A stretch of DNA of 21,197 nucleotides from Anaerolineales bacterium. Lineage in GTDB: Bacteria > Chloroflexota > Anaerolineae > Promineifilales > Promineifilaceae. This document shows positions 1-8,797 of this stretch, piece by piece (position 1 is the first letter of the stretch; the number at the start of each line of letters is the position of its first letter). The notes beneath the pieces were generated by a model. It was not told where the DNA came from. It ran no database searches and saw nothing but the letters and a program-made list of their open reading frames with translations. The translations under genes were made by a program, and so were the position numbers. The stretch is from the NCBI GenBank assembly GCA_020432595.1, contig JAGQGA010000023.1, forward strand, positions 1 through 21,197, in the 5' to 3' direction.

Positions 1-26
1 ACTGCGGCGGTAAGACTAAGAATCAT
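1..26 (-). CDS. possible start of the next gene, cut by the window edge
   Basis: An ATG at 26-24 opens a frame reading MILSLTAA up to the window edge. An AGGA lies about 10 bases upstream of it (near 37-40), which is a plausible ribosome binding site. It sits 34 bases after the epimerase stop on the same strand, the packing seen in the rest of the series. The eight hydrophobic residues would suit a membrane protein, and a priming phosphoglycosyltransferase would be a usual neighbour here. That is a guess from context; eight codons identify nothing. Confidence 0.35.
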
Positions 27-60
27 GATAGTAGTATCCTGCTAGATCACTGCAAAGGAT

Positions 61-1071
61 TTAGAGATAGTTTAAAGCTTTTGCTGTTAATTGCCACCCG
101 TTTAGCAAATTGTATTGCGGGATAAACCCAAGCTCACGCTGAATCTTTTGGCTGCACACGGCCATATCTTCGGTAAGTTTGTCTAACATGAAGGGAGCAA
201 TGGGAGAATGCAGCCCCAACAAGGTGGCCGTTTTCTCTAGCAGCAGTAACCCGGTGCGTAAAGGCCAGAGTGGGAGCGTGAAGCGATATTTCTTTCGGTT
301 GAGTGCCTGGTAAATCGCTTCAAGTATTTTTTGAAAGGTGTGGATCTGCCCATCGGCTACGTTGTAGATTTGCCCAGGAGCCTGCGCGTGTTCTGCCGCC
401 AGCAAGGCCGCGTGTGCCAGGTCTTGGTCGAAGATGAGTGTGCGGCGATTTTGGCCTTGCCCCACCGGAATAAAAAGCCCCTTGCTTACCCAGCGTAAAA
501 TCTGGACGTAGTTGCCTTTCATATTGGCTCCGTATACGGAAGCCAGCCGTAGGATAACCGTTTTTGGCTCGCCTGTGGGTGAACAAAGAGATAAAGCTAT
601 GTTTTCGGCCGTTAATTTTGTTTGGGCGTAGATGGTTTCTGGGTGAGGGGTGGAGCTTTCGTCAAATATCTGTGGTGTTGTTGTGGTGCCGTAAACGTTG
701 ATGGTGCTGAAAAAGATGAGCCGCTCTACGCCTGCGGTTGCTGCCGCGTCCACCACATTTTTTGTGCCACCTACGTTAACACGTTTGTATTCAGCTTCAA
801 TTGCACTGGCTTCCGCAGGGTTTAGGTGGAGCTTGGCGGCAAGGTGGAAAACGAGGTGGCAGCCAGCGACGGCGCGTTGGACGGCGGCGGGGTCGGTTAT
901 GTCACCGATGATGGTTTCGACGTTGGGGGAGAAACGGCCGTTTTCCCCCCGCACCAACACCCGCACCATATAGCCACGCTCCAGCAGCAGGGCAACCAAG
1001 GCCGGCCCTACTGCCCCCGTTGCCCCCGTTACCAAAGCCCGTTTAGGAGACAATCGGCTTACGCTGTTCAT
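61..1071 (-). CDS. NAD-dependent epimerase/dehydratase (extended SDR family)
   Basis: A 336-residue protein of the extended short-chain dehydrogenase family that acts on nucleotide sugars in the cytoplasm. A Rossmann NAD-binding motif TGATGAVG is at residues 15-22 (Gly16, Gly19, Gly22). The active-site pattern YAQTK is at 148-152 (Tyr148, Lys152), with the usual Ser/Thr just upstream in FSTINVYG (121-128). The length is normal for UDP-hexose 4-epimerases and related dehydratases or reductases; the exact sugar cannot be told. It is the last complete gene of the minus-strand series, and its start overlaps the end of the preceding glycosyltransferase by 29 bases, suggesting translational coupling. 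A TTG at 1053 would shorten the overlap, but the ATG is kept. Likely role: preparing a nucleotide sugar, or reducing a 4-keto sugar, for the repeat unit. Confidence 0.93.
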   Translation of the reverse strand: MNSVSRLSPKRALVTGATGAVGPALVALLLERGYMVRVLVRGENGRFSPNVETIIGDITDPAAVQRAVAGCHLVFHLAAKLHLNPAEASAIEAEYKRVNVGGTKNVVDAAATAGVERLIFFSTINVYGTTTTPQIFDESSTPHPETIYAQTKLTAENIALSLCSPTGEPKTVILRLASVYGANMKGNYVQILRWVSKGLFIPVGQGQNRRTLIFDQDLAHAALLAAEHAQAPGQIYNVADGQIHTFQKILEAIYQALNRKKYRFTLPLWPLRTGLLLLEKTATLLGLHSPIAPFMLDKLTEDMAVCSQKIQRELGFIPQYNLLNGWQLTAKALNYL

Positions 1072-2329
1072 ACGGCTTCAACTTTGATGCCACAACATCC
1101 CGGATCAACTGATCATATTGTCTAACCACCGCCTGCCGCGAATGATGTGCCAGCACATAGTGATACCCTCGCTCCGCTTTTTCCTGCCGCTGCGCCTGAT
1201 TCGCATACGCCGTGCGGACAGCCTGTGCCAATGCCACCACGTCCTCAGCCGGAATGGCCCAGCCACAGTCCGCCCCGTTAACCAAATCAGCCAATTCAGA
1301 ATCAGGATCGGTGGCGGCAATAATCGGCCGTTGGGCCGCCATAATCGTATAGATTTTGGAAGGGAAGGTTTCTTTCCCCGTTCCCCGCTTCAAAGGAACC
1401 AGACACACATCCCCAGTGGCATAAATTTGCGGTACCACCGAGCGCGGCTGGTAGGGCAGCAGCACCACATTCGCATACGCCCCGTTTGCCAACTGCTCTG
1501 CCAACCACGCCCTTCGCGTCCCATCCCCTACTACCAAAAAACGCACATCGGGCAAATCCATTAGCTGCTGCGCCGTTGCCAAGATGGTTTCAAAGTTTTG
1601 GGTTAGGCCGATATTGCCAGCGTACAAAACCACAAACTTGTCATCCAGGCCGTGCTGCTGCGAAAACGGGTTTTGCCGGGAGCCAGGTGTCACAAACTCT
1701 GTATCAACAAAATTGGGAATCACCACCAATTTTTTAGGATCAACCCCCTTGTCCAGCAGTCGCTCCCGAAAACGTTCGGAGATCACAGTAATGGTGTGGG
1801 ATTGGCGGTAGATAAACCGCTCTAGCAGTTCAAAGAAGCGAATCAGGGTCGGGTTTTGGAGGACACCCAAATGAACAGCGACATCGGGATATATCTCCTG
1901 CACATTGTAGATAAACGGAATGCGGCGAATCAGACGCATGATCCAGGCACTGAGGCCAATGGTCAGTGGCGGCGAAGGCACCAGGATAATCTCGCACTCT
2001 CGCGCCAGCCGCAGCGCGGCTATGGTGCTGATGGCATGAAAGCGCAGGTAATCCAGCAGCCGCGCCCCCACCCGGCTGCCTTTGACGGGGATGGAGGCGT
2101 GGTAAACGGGAATGCCGTGATAGTCGCTTTGATAAAGCAGCTTGCCCCACTTTTGGCGCAACGGCTGCCGCGCCACCGCTTCCGGCTCGACGTTGTAATG
2201 AGGGGTGGTCGTCATGACCACTAGTTCATGCCCTGCTTGCTGTAGCTCTTGGGCGAGTTCGCTCATTAGCACTGAGGTGGAAACGCCGTCAGGAGAAAAC
2301 ACCAGCGAGAGCAGCAGTACTTTTGCCAT
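1043..2329 (-). CDS. GT4 glycosyltransferase, WbuB-like
   Basis: A 428-residue GT-B fold glycosyltransferase of family 4. The N-terminal half has the nucleotide-sugar-transferase start MAKVLLLSLVFSPDGVSTSV and the acceptor-side motif NVQEIYPDVA (142-151), typical of the WbuB-like subgroup that includes aminosugar (FucNAc-type) transferases. The donor half has VLYAGNIG (234-241), FPSKIYTIMAAQRP (322-335) and DPDSELADL (341-349), where the Glu after the PSK segment contacts the donor in this family. The start codon overlaps the stop of the carbamoyltransferase by one base (TAATG), so the two are probably translated in sequence. The role is transfer of one sugar to the growing lipid-linked repeat unit at the inner membrane face; donor and linkage are unknown. 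A near-palindrome TCGGCCGTT lies within it. Confidence 0.93.
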   Translation of the reverse strand: MAKVLLLSLVFSPDGVSTSVLMSELAQELQQAGHELVVMTTTPHYNVEPEAVARQPLRQKWGKLLYQSDYHGIPVYHASIPVKGSRVGARLLDYLRFHAISTIAALRLARECEIILVPSPPLTIGLSAWIMRLIRRIPFIYNVQEIYPDVAVHLGVLQNPTLIRFFELLERFIYRQSHTITVISERFRERLLDKGVDPKKLVVIPNFVDTEFVTPGSRQNPFSQQHGLDDKFVVLYAGNIGLTQNFETILATAQQLMDLPDVRFLVVGDGTRRAWLAEQLANGAYANVVLLPYQPRSVVPQIYATGDVCLVPLKRGTGKETFPSKIYTIMAAQRPIIAATDPDSELADLVNGADCGWAIPAEDVVALAQAVRTAYANQAQRQEKAERGYHYVLAHHSRQAVVRQYDQLIRDVVASKLKPYEQRKPIVS

Positions 2330-4065
2330 TATGCGTTTTTCTCGACTAGGTAGTTACCGATGACCAAGACATCCATCTTGGTGCGTTGGAAACAATCTAT
2401 CGCTTCTTCGGGTGTGCAAACAATGGGTTCGTTTTCGTTAAAGGAGGTGTTGAGAATGACTGGCACGCCCGTTTTTTCACCAAAGGCTTTGATAAGGCCG
2501 TAATAGCGTGGATTAACGTGCTCCTCAACGGTTTGTAGCCGCCCGGTTCCATCTACATGGGTAACGGCTGGAATGACATCCTGTTTATCCGGCAGCACGT
2601 TGTAGACCTTGAGCATAAAGGGGTCGGGGTACGATTGGTCAAAATAGTCAGCAGTGGCTTCAGCCAGGACGGCGGGGGCAAACGGCCGAAATTTTTCCCG
2701 CCGTTTGATCCGTGCATTGAGGATATCTTTGGTTTCGGCAAAGCGGGGGTCGGCAATAATGCTGCGGTTGCCTAGGGCGCGTGGCCCCCACTCCATCCGC
2801 CCTTGGAACCAGCCAACGACGTTGCGATTGGCAACAAACTCGGCGGCTTCGTTGCACAATTTGTCGTCATCCAAGGCGCGGCCTGTTAGATTAGCTTGCT
2901 GGAGTGCTTTCTCGATGGTTTCATTGGAATAGGATGGGCCAGTGTAGGAATTGGTCATCTCAAAGTTGCGGGGGTTGCCGAGTATTTGGTGGTAAATGTA
3001 GTAGCAAACACCGAGGGAAGTGCCAGCATCCCCGGCGGCCGGCTGGATGTAAATTTCCTTGAAAGGGGTGTTGGGCAAGATTTTACCGTTGAAGGCACTA
3101 TTGAGCGCAACCCCACCAGCCATGCACAAGTTGGTCTGACCGGTTTGCTTTTGCAGGTGGCAGATGATCTCCATTTCAGCTTTTTCTAGCATTTGCTGAA
3201 GGGAGGCAGCAATGTCTTCGTGATATTTGGTAAGCGGTTCATCGGGCTGGCGAGGGTCGCCCAGCAGCGAGACGAGTTTGTTGCTAAACAGCAACGGAAT
3301 GGTTGGCGAGCCACCTTCCCATTTCATCAGGTCGCCGTCGGCAAAGGTGGTGAAGTAATCGAGGTTGAGTTCAAAACGGCCGTTTTGCTGCAAATGCAAT
3401 ACCTGCGCCATCTTGTCCATATAGCGGGGTTCACCATAGGGAGCCAGCCCCATCACCTTGCCTTCATCCCCATATTTGGGAAAACCCAACCATTGGCTGA
3501 TCATGGTGTAAAAGTAGCCCAGTGAATGGGGGAAGTTGACCGTTTCATCCACCTCCATTTGCGTGCCATTGCCGCGCCCGCTCATCGTGCTAACAAAATC
3601 CCCCATGCCGTCTACTGACAAAATGGCGGCTTCTTCAAAGGGCGAGACAAAGAAGGCACTTGCCATGTGGGCGCGGTGGTGCTCCACGTTGTGGAACTCG
3701 GCGCGAATGCTGTTGGCGTCTACGCCAAATGCTTCGGCAAGTTGGCTGCGTAGATCGCTGGCTTTGGAGGCTGTTTTCAAGCGACCGCGCAGTAGCCCCA
3801 GGCTGGGACGTTGGGTCAACACATAGCGCACCTTTTTAATGAGGTTGGCACTGGGGTTGCGCGAAACCCCCACGTGGTCGAGGTCGTAGGCGGTAATACC
3901 CGCTTCTTCAAGGCAATATTGAATGGATTGCACCGGAAAGCCGGCCCAATATTTTTGCCGGGTAAACCGTTCTTCTTCAACAGCAGCAATAAGCTGGCCG
4001 TCTCTGATAAGGCAGGCCGATGCGCCGCCATGATAGGCATTGATTCCTAAGATTGTTGTAGTCAT
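2329..4065 (-). CDS. carbamoyltransferase, NodU/CmcH/TobZ family
   Basis: A 578-residue enzyme predicted to transfer a carbamoyl group from carbamoyl phosphate, through carbamoyl-AMP, to a sugar hydroxyl. Visible motifs in order: LGINAYHGGASA near residue 6 with His12; EEERFTRQK (30-38); VEHHRAHMASAFF (127-139), the metal/active-site histidines of the Kae1-like domain; SVDGMGD (150-156); GGVALNS (317-323); GWFQGRMEWGPRALGNRS (418-435), the carbamoyl-phosphate signature; KFRPFAPAV (458-466); HVDGTGRLQTV (503-513); and GVPVILNTSFN (533-543). All the usual blocks are present and the length is normal. GGAG lies 10 bases before the ATG. It sits 4 bases after the WaaE-like GT2 and overlaps the next GT by one base. 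The substrate is inferred to be a repeat-unit sugar, as for NodU on Nod factors. Confidence 0.95.
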   Translation of the reverse strand: MTTTILGINAYHGGASACLIRDGQLIAAVEEERFTRQKYWAGFPVQSIQYCLEEAGITAYDLDHVGVSRNPSANLIKKVRYVLTQRPSLGLLRGRLKTASKASDLRSQLAEAFGVDANSIRAEFHNVEHHRAHMASAFFVSPFEEAAILSVDGMGDFVSTMSGRGNGTQMEVDETVNFPHSLGYFYTMISQWLGFPKYGDEGKVMGLAPYGEPRYMDKMAQVLHLQQNGRFELNLDYFTTFADGDLMKWEGGSPTIPLLFSNKLVSLLGDPRQPDEPLTKYHEDIAASLQQMLEKAEMEIICHLQKQTGQTNLCMAGGVALNSAFNGKILPNTPFKEIYIQPAAGDAGTSLGVCYYIYHQILGNPRNFEMTNSYTGPSYSNETIEKALQQANLTGRALDDDKLCNEAAEFVANRNVVGWFQGRMEWGPRALGNRSIIADPRFAETKDILNARIKRREKFRPFAPAVLAEATADYFDQSYPDPFMLKVYNVLPDKQDVIPAVTHVDGTGRLQTVEEHVNPRYYGLIKAFGEKTGVPVILNTSFNENEPIVCTPEEAIDCFQRTKMDVLVIGNYLVEKNA

Positions 4066-4069
4066 AATT

Positions 4070-4990
4070 CTAATACTCCGTTGTCAACTGCTCTTTGATA
4101 AGTTCTTCCAATTTAATATCCACTACGACACGATACCACCAAGCTTGGAGAAAATGATAGACAAAGCCTTGTTTGCCGTCGAGGAAACCAAGGAGAAAAA
4201 TGTAACGATAGGTGAAGTAGATAAACGGCCGTAAAAAAAACGGCAGCCGATTCCATAAATCTTTTAGCCACGCTTTACGTTGGCTTGCGTTTTGCAGCGT
4301 GGCTAACGACAAGGCCGGAATTGTTTTCCGTTGAGTGTGCCAAAGGAGTTCTTGCTGAGCCTGGAGCGTGGCATAGCGCAGATGCTTTTGCAAATAAAAC
4401 ATGATGTCGTCTTCTTTGACGTTTTCTTCGATGAGGTCGCCTTTTAATCTGGCGGTTTGGCCTGTTACCGACCATTGTTCATCCATTAAGGTGTCGCCTT
4501 GCGAGAAGGAAGCTTGGGATAAACGCACTAGCCGCAGTTGGTAGCGTGGGTACATCCCCCCGTGTCGTAAAGGCTGACCGCGAAAAAGCTGCAAACGCCC
4601 CAGATAATACCCATCACAGCTATCAGATTGCTGCGACAGCGCCTGGGCAATGGATTGTTGCAGCGTAGGCGAAATTCTGAGATCGGCATCCAGCATAAGA
4701 AACCAATCGTGGGCGAATGAGATGTTAGCTAACGCCCATTCCCACTGCTGGCGTGGCCCTTCGTAAGGGTGGCACAGCACGATTGCCCCATATTCTCTGG
4801 CAATGTCTTGGGTGCGATCCTCGCTGCCTGAATCCACCACAAAAATTTCACCAACCCAGCCAACCAGACTTTGCAGGCAGCCAACAAGGTTAATTTCTTC
4901 GTTATAGGTCAGGATGACTGCCGAAATGGGCAAATGCTGTTGGCTACTGCTCACTGTGGATTTTTTGCTAGTCTTACTTAGACGATACAT
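4070..4990 (-). CDS. GT2 glycosyltransferase, WaaE/KdtX-like
   Basis: A GT-A fold family 2 glycosyltransferase of 306 residues from the ATG at 4990. Motifs: PISAVILTYNEE (21-32), VVDSGSEDRT (51-60) and the metal-binding DAD (101-103) in FLMLDADLRI. The C-terminal part has the hydrophobic, aromatic stretch and FLDGKQGF typical of the WaaE/LgtF-like group, suggesting membrane-peripheral attachment. The start is a choice. A TTG at 5020 opens a longer form overlapping the previous GT by 43 bases. The ATG at 4990 has GGAGG 12 bases upstream, overlaps by only 13 bases, and leaves a normal N-terminus, so it is preferred. The role is sugar transfer to the repeat unit; the donor is unknown. The sequence at 4223-4232 carries a near copy of the iterated palindrome. 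Confidence 0.9.
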   Translation of the reverse strand: MYRLSKTSKKSTVSSSQQHLPISAVILTYNEEINLVGCLQSLVGWVGEIFVVDSGSEDRTQDIAREYGAIVLCHPYEGPRQQWEWALANISFAHDWFLMLDADLRISPTLQQSIAQALSQQSDSCDGYYLGRLQLFRGQPLRHGGMYPRYQLRLVRLSQASFSQGDTLMDEQWSVTGQTARLKGDLIEENVKEDDIMFYLQKHLRYATLQAQQELLWHTQRKTIPALSLATLQNASQRKAWLKDLWNRLPFFLRPFIYFTYRYIFLLGFLDGKQGFVYHFLQAWWYRVVVDIKLEELIKEQLTTEY

Positions 4991-6141
4991 GTGGGTGTTG
5001 TGCCTCCATGTAAGATCCAATCATAAACGGCCGTCATTTGCTCGGCAATGGCAGGCCAGGTGTATTTTTGTTCGATGAGTAAACGGCCGTTTTGCCCCAT
5101 TTCCCAGCGGCAGGAATCATCAAGCTGGGTTGCCTCACGCAGTGCCTGCGCCAGCGGCGCTGCGCCTACCTCGACCCACCAGCCGCAGTGCCGCTGCTCA
5201 ATTTCAGCCCAGGGTGTGGCTTGAGTGGCAATGGTAGGCACACCACTAGCTAATGCCTCCGCAATCGAGATGCCAAAATTTTCGCTAAACGACGGCTGCA
5301 CAAACAGATCTGCCTGCTGATAAAGCGACCATTTGGCATGGTCATCCACCGCACCAACAAAAATAAACGCCTCACCAAGATCGGCTGCATGAATGGCAGC
5401 CTGCACCTCAGCCTGATGCCCATTACTGTCTGGCCCCGCAATGACCACGCGCCACCCTTGGGGCTGTACCAACCGCATTGCTTCAACCAAATTTAGTAGC
5501 CCTTTTACTGGGTGGATGCGCGACAGAAAGAGAATAGTTTTCCTATCTGAAGCTGGTTTGTTGTGCTTGGTTGTGGTCAATATAGGTAGCTCTAACCCGT
5601 TAGGAATGAGGGCAATGGGTTGCCACAAATTGAGCTGCCGCAAATGCTCGGCTTCAGCCTCGGCGGTGGCGTGCAATACGGCGGCACTAGCTAAATTTCG
5701 CTGCTGATAGAGGTGCCAAGCCACTTGTTTCTTGAGAAATTTCTGTCGTCTGGCCCAGGGTTCCAGCGTGCCACGGGGGCTGATGACCAAGGGAAGGTTG
5801 TGTTTAACGGCCGTTTGTGCCGCCGCCCGGTTGCTGGGTTCCCACAAGCCGTGGTCATGAATCAGGTGAATCTCCCCGCTGCCCGCCAAAGTTTGGAGTG
5901 TTTGCTGGAACTTCGGCACCCAAATCTGGCGCAATCCCTTGGCTACCTGTCGTGGTACCAGCGTTGTTGTCACCCATGGTGATGCTGGCCGCATGGGTGG
6001 CGCAAATTTGGCTCCTAAATCAAGGCTAACAAGCTGCACCTGAACGTCTTTATTTGCCAGGGCATTGCACAACCCCGTTACCGAACGTGCTGGGCCGCCT
6101 GTTTCGGGCACAAGTGAGGCAATGGTGTGGAGAATCTTCAT
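4978..6141 (-). CDS. GT4 glycosyltransferase
   Basis: A 387-residue family 4 glycosyltransferase. N-terminal GETGGPAR-type loop seen as VPETGGPARSV (11-21), acceptor-side HDHGLW (95-100) and SPRGTLEPWA (121-130), which mark a common exopolysaccharide GT4 subgroup. Donor-binding half: IPNGLEL (179-185), FLSRIHPVKGL (205-215) and the retaining EX7E motif with Glu287 and Glu295 in SENFGISIAEALASG. Complete and of usual length. It starts 12 bases after the preceding GT4 stop. No convincing Shine-Dalgarno sequence precedes its ATG, so it may depend on coupling to the upstream gene. It carries two exact copies of the iterated palindrome (5082-5091 and 5806-5815), coding for QNGRL and QTAVK. It adds one sugar of the repeat unit; specificity cannot be read. 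Confidence 0.93.
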   Translation of the reverse strand: MKILHTIASLVPETGGPARSVTGLCNALANKDVQVQLVSLDLGAKFAPPMRPASPWVTTTLVPRQVAKGLRQIWVPKFQQTLQTLAGSGEIHLIHDHGLWEPSNRAAAQTAVKHNLPLVISPRGTLEPWARRQKFLKKQVAWHLYQQRNLASAAVLHATAEAEAEHLRQLNLWQPIALIPNGLELPILTTTKHNKPASDRKTILFLSRIHPVKGLLNLVEAMRLVQPQGWRVVIAGPDSNGHQAEVQAAIHAADLGEAFIFVGAVDDHAKWSLYQQADLFVQPSFSENFGISIAEALASGVPTIATQATPWAEIEQRHCGWWVEVGAAPLAQALREATQLDDSCRWEMGQNGRLLIEQKYTWPAIAEQMTAVYDWILHGGTTPTCIV

Positions 6142-6153
6142 CAGGGTACGTTT

Positions 6154-7263
6154 TTAGGCTAAAGCGGGTTCCTCAGGTTGCAATTCGCCTAAATAGGCCA
6201 AGAGATCCTGCTGAAATCGCTCAAAGCCAAAGTTCTGCGCCACGTGCTGTTGGGCTGCTGCGCCCATTTGCTGCCGCAGTTGGGGGTTTTCTAGAAGCTT
6301 GGAAACGGCCGTTACTATCTCTTCAACAGAGGTTGGGTTGACCACATAGCCAGTTTTCCCGTTCACAATAACCTCTGGTGCAGCATCCGTGTTTCCTCCA
6401 ACCGCAGGCACACCCAATGCCATCGCTTCAATAAAAACAAAGCCGAAACCTTCTTTTTGCGAAGGCATAATAAATAGTGACGCATCGGTATAATGTTGCA
6501 ACAGTTGTTTGTCAGAGACACGGCCATGAAAGATAACATGGCGGCTGATCCCTAACTCGTTTACAAGCTGCATTAGTGCTGGTTGCCAATCACCATCTCC
6601 TACAATGTTGTAAACCAGGTTTGGAAAACGGCGTAGCAGAATGGGGATGGCTCTAATAACATAGTCGTGGCCTTTGTACTGTTCGGCTAAGGTCATGCGG
6701 GCAACGGTTAGGAGGGATAAACGGCCGTTATTAGCCTGCTCCTGCCCTTTCCCATCCAATACAAACTCTGACGAGATGCAATTGTGCAAGATGCGAATCT
6801 TCTGACGGGGCAGGCCATTGGCCTGCCCCGCTCTTGCGGCTGTAAATTGGCTTATCGAAATGATTTGGTCACATTGCTGTACCGCCAAACGCCGCAACAG
6901 TGGCAAAGGGTGCCAGGCATCAATACCATAAATGAATGTAGCCCATTTAGCCCCAAATAGCTGCGCTAGGCCATAACCTAAGGGTGAAAAGTTAACATGC
7001 CCCACCAGAATTAACGCAGGCTTCATTTTCAGAGCGGCTTCGATGCATTTTTGTACAAAAACGACACGGTTTCCCTGGCATGGATGGTAGTTGAAGGTTG
7101 GCTGGTTAAAGGTCGCTGGTACTGCAGCATTGGGAGAATCGGCCAGTACCATGGCTTTTACGGTGTAACCAGCATTCAGCAACACTTGGCAAACCATTTG
7201 AGTGTAGCGAGCAATACCGCCGGGTGGCCCAAATAAATCAGGGGCTATTAGTAATGCTTTCAA
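6154..7263 (-). CDS. GT4 glycosyltransferase starting at TTG
   Basis: A family 4 glycosyltransferase of 369 residues from the TTG at 7263. The N-terminus then reads MKALLIAPDLFGPPGGIARY, the canonical GT4 start with its Gly-rich loop. Donor-side motifs: NGRLSLLTVARM (179-190), IVGDGDW (220-226) and EX7E with Glu271 and Glu279 in KEGFGFVFIEAM. An ATG at 7353 would add 30 residues with no family counterpart and overlap the upstream polymerase gene by 116 bases. The TTG has GAGG five bases upstream and overlaps by only 26 bases, so it is preferred. The two exact iterated palindromes inside (6304-6313 and 6720-6729) encode VTAVS and NNGRL. Predicted to act on the lipid-linked intermediate at the cytoplasmic face; substrate unknown. 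Confidence 0.9.
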   Translation of the reverse strand: MKALLIAPDLFGPPGGIARYTQMVCQVLLNAGYTVKAMVLADSPNAAVPATFNQPTFNYHPCQGNRVVFVQKCIEAALKMKPALILVGHVNFSPLGYGLAQLFGAKWATFIYGIDAWHPLPLLRRLAVQQCDQIISISQFTAARAGQANGLPRQKIRILHNCISSEFVLDGKGQEQANNGRLSLLTVARMTLAEQYKGHDYVIRAIPILLRRFPNLVYNIVGDGDWQPALMQLVNELGISRHVIFHGRVSDKQLLQHYTDASLFIMPSQKEGFGFVFIEAMALGVPAVGGNTDAAPEVIVNGKTGYVVNPTSVEEIVTAVSKLLENPQLRQQMGAAAQQHVAQNFGFERFQQDLLAYLGELQPEEPALA

Positions 7264-8782
7264 GAGAACCTCGGTTGCCGATTTGTTTTTTGCCTGACAA
7301 TGTGCACCAATAAATAGCTGGAGCCCAAACAACAAGAAAAGAGGGTAAGCCAATCATTGACATCAAAGCCCATTCAAATGAGGTTGCAAACCTCGTTAAG
7401 AGTGCAGCATACAAGGCAATAGCCACTAATTCTTTTCGCCGTGGTACCAAAAAGCCACGGTAAAATATTGCCCACATAATACCCCATGCACAGGTTAGGA
7501 TAGGCACCCCCAAGGCACCACCATTTAGATATCCTTCACCTATAATGAACGGAGCGGCCGATCCCCCACTTACCATTCCATAGACCCGTACCGAATATTG
7601 TTGTTGGGTTACACTCACAGGCTTTATTGGAAAAATGATGCGGGGTACTAAGACAAACGGGACTAAGGCTAGATCCTTAAAGTAAGTGTATTGCATTGTG
7701 CTTGGTACACGAGCCAGAGTAACTAAGGTAGCATCGAAGGCACCAAAGCGGCGGCTAAAATCGCCAATCATCACGTCAAGTTGCCTTTCGCTATATGCTT
7801 GCTTTAAGGCGACTCGGCTAATTGCTGCTTGTTGCGAGATTGACAAGGTTGTGCTTCTATCTAAACCATTTGACAAAGCCAAGTCTCGATATGACGACAC
7901 AAAGGGCCACACAAAGAAAACAAGATAGGCTAATGACAAAATGACATAAGTCAAACGCATTTTGCGTCCGGCCAAGATAATACTGGCTATAATAACAAAG
8001 ACGATATTAAGAAGGGGGGTTTTACCACCGGGGTCAATAATAAGTGGTTGGATGAACGGGGGGAGAAGGGCGAGCAAGGCTAGTAGCTTGTCAAGCCCCT
8101 TTTTGGGGTGCGAGCCGGCCAAATAAACAACGGCCAAGGCAGCGGCAAACATATAGAGATCGCTTGCCCAGGATAAAATTTGGTTGGTACTCGTACTGTA
8201 ATTAGAACCTAGCGTACTAAATGTTGCTCCGGAACTTGTAAACTTTCGAGTTAGCTGTATGGTCCAAACGCCATAAGATAAGAAGAATGCTTTTCGGGCA
8301 AGCTCATCTAGAGAACCATGAAAGCTGTAGCTGATCTCCGTCCACTTCTGTACAAAAATGTTTGGTGTTTTGTAATAACCAATAAGAAACCCAATTTGTC
8401 CCAACACGATTAGTCCCATTGTCTCACGCATTAAGGTGTCATTACCTACATACAGCCCTGCATGTTGATCGATGGCGGCATATTCACTAAAAAACAAGAG
8501 TGTGATTAAGCGCAATGGGTAACTGATTAGCAAAAGTATTGATAAAACATAAGGGGGAGCAAATAGTGTAGGGTCTTTCTTATAGTGAAGAAATGGATAA
8601 ATGCCAAGCACCAGACTAATGCCTGTCAAGATGCCTAATATTTTATCTGTAAATAATAAGCTTAACGCTGTTGCAGCTATAAAAGCAAGAAAGATTGCCA
8701 TAAATGCAACAAGCGAAGTATGAGCAGTCCCCTTGCGAAAATTTCTTTTATGGTATCTATATTTTAAATAGCCTGCTTCCAT
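7238..8782 (-). CDS. Wzy-type O-antigen/exopolysaccharide polymerase
   Basis: A 514-residue, highly hydrophobic protein with roughly a dozen predicted membrane segments by eye. The first ones are near residues 24-46, 50-66 and 77-97, and the last near 470-490. A large loop in the second half precedes PRIIFPIKP (380-388), which matches the 'PR..(F/W)P.KP' pattern of O-antigen polymerase-type proteins, followed by a Gly-rich loop and GEGYLNGG. These traits, and its place beside a flippase and glycosyltransferases, support a polymerase that joins repeat units on the outer face of the membrane. Primary sequence is poorly conserved in this family, so an O-antigen ligase is an alternative. A distant AGGA precedes the ATG. 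The gene is AT-rich (23 of 60 G+C in 8581-8640) and has no copy of the iterated palindrome. Confidence 0.85.
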   Translation of the reverse strand: MEAGYLKYRYHKRNFRKGTAHTSLVAFMAIFLAFIAATALSLLFTDKILGILTGISLVLGIYPFLHYKKDPTLFAPPYVLSILLLISYPLRLITLLFFSEYAAIDQHAGLYVGNDTLMRETMGLIVLGQIGFLIGYYKTPNIFVQKWTEISYSFHGSLDELARKAFFLSYGVWTIQLTRKFTSSGATFSTLGSNYSTSTNQILSWASDLYMFAAALAVVYLAGSHPKKGLDKLLALLALLPPFIQPLIIDPGGKTPLLNIVFVIIASIILAGRKMRLTYVILSLAYLVFFVWPFVSSYRDLALSNGLDRSTTLSISQQAAISRVALKQAYSERQLDVMIGDFSRRFGAFDATLVTLARVPSTMQYTYFKDLALVPFVLVPRIIFPIKPVSVTQQQYSVRVYGMVSGGSAAPFIIGEGYLNGGALGVPILTCAWGIMWAIFYRGFLVPRRKELVAIALYAALLTRFATSFEWALMSMIGLPSFLVVWAPAIYWCTLSGKKQIGNRGSLESITNSP

Positions 8783-8797
8783 AAGTTTGTTTAATCC

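Noticed and set aside
7264..7353. N-terminal extension of the GT4 gene to an ATG at 7353
   Set aside because: It would overlap the polymerase gene by 116 bases and add 30 residues with no family counterpart; the TTG at 7263 has GAGG at good spacing and gives the normal N-terminus.
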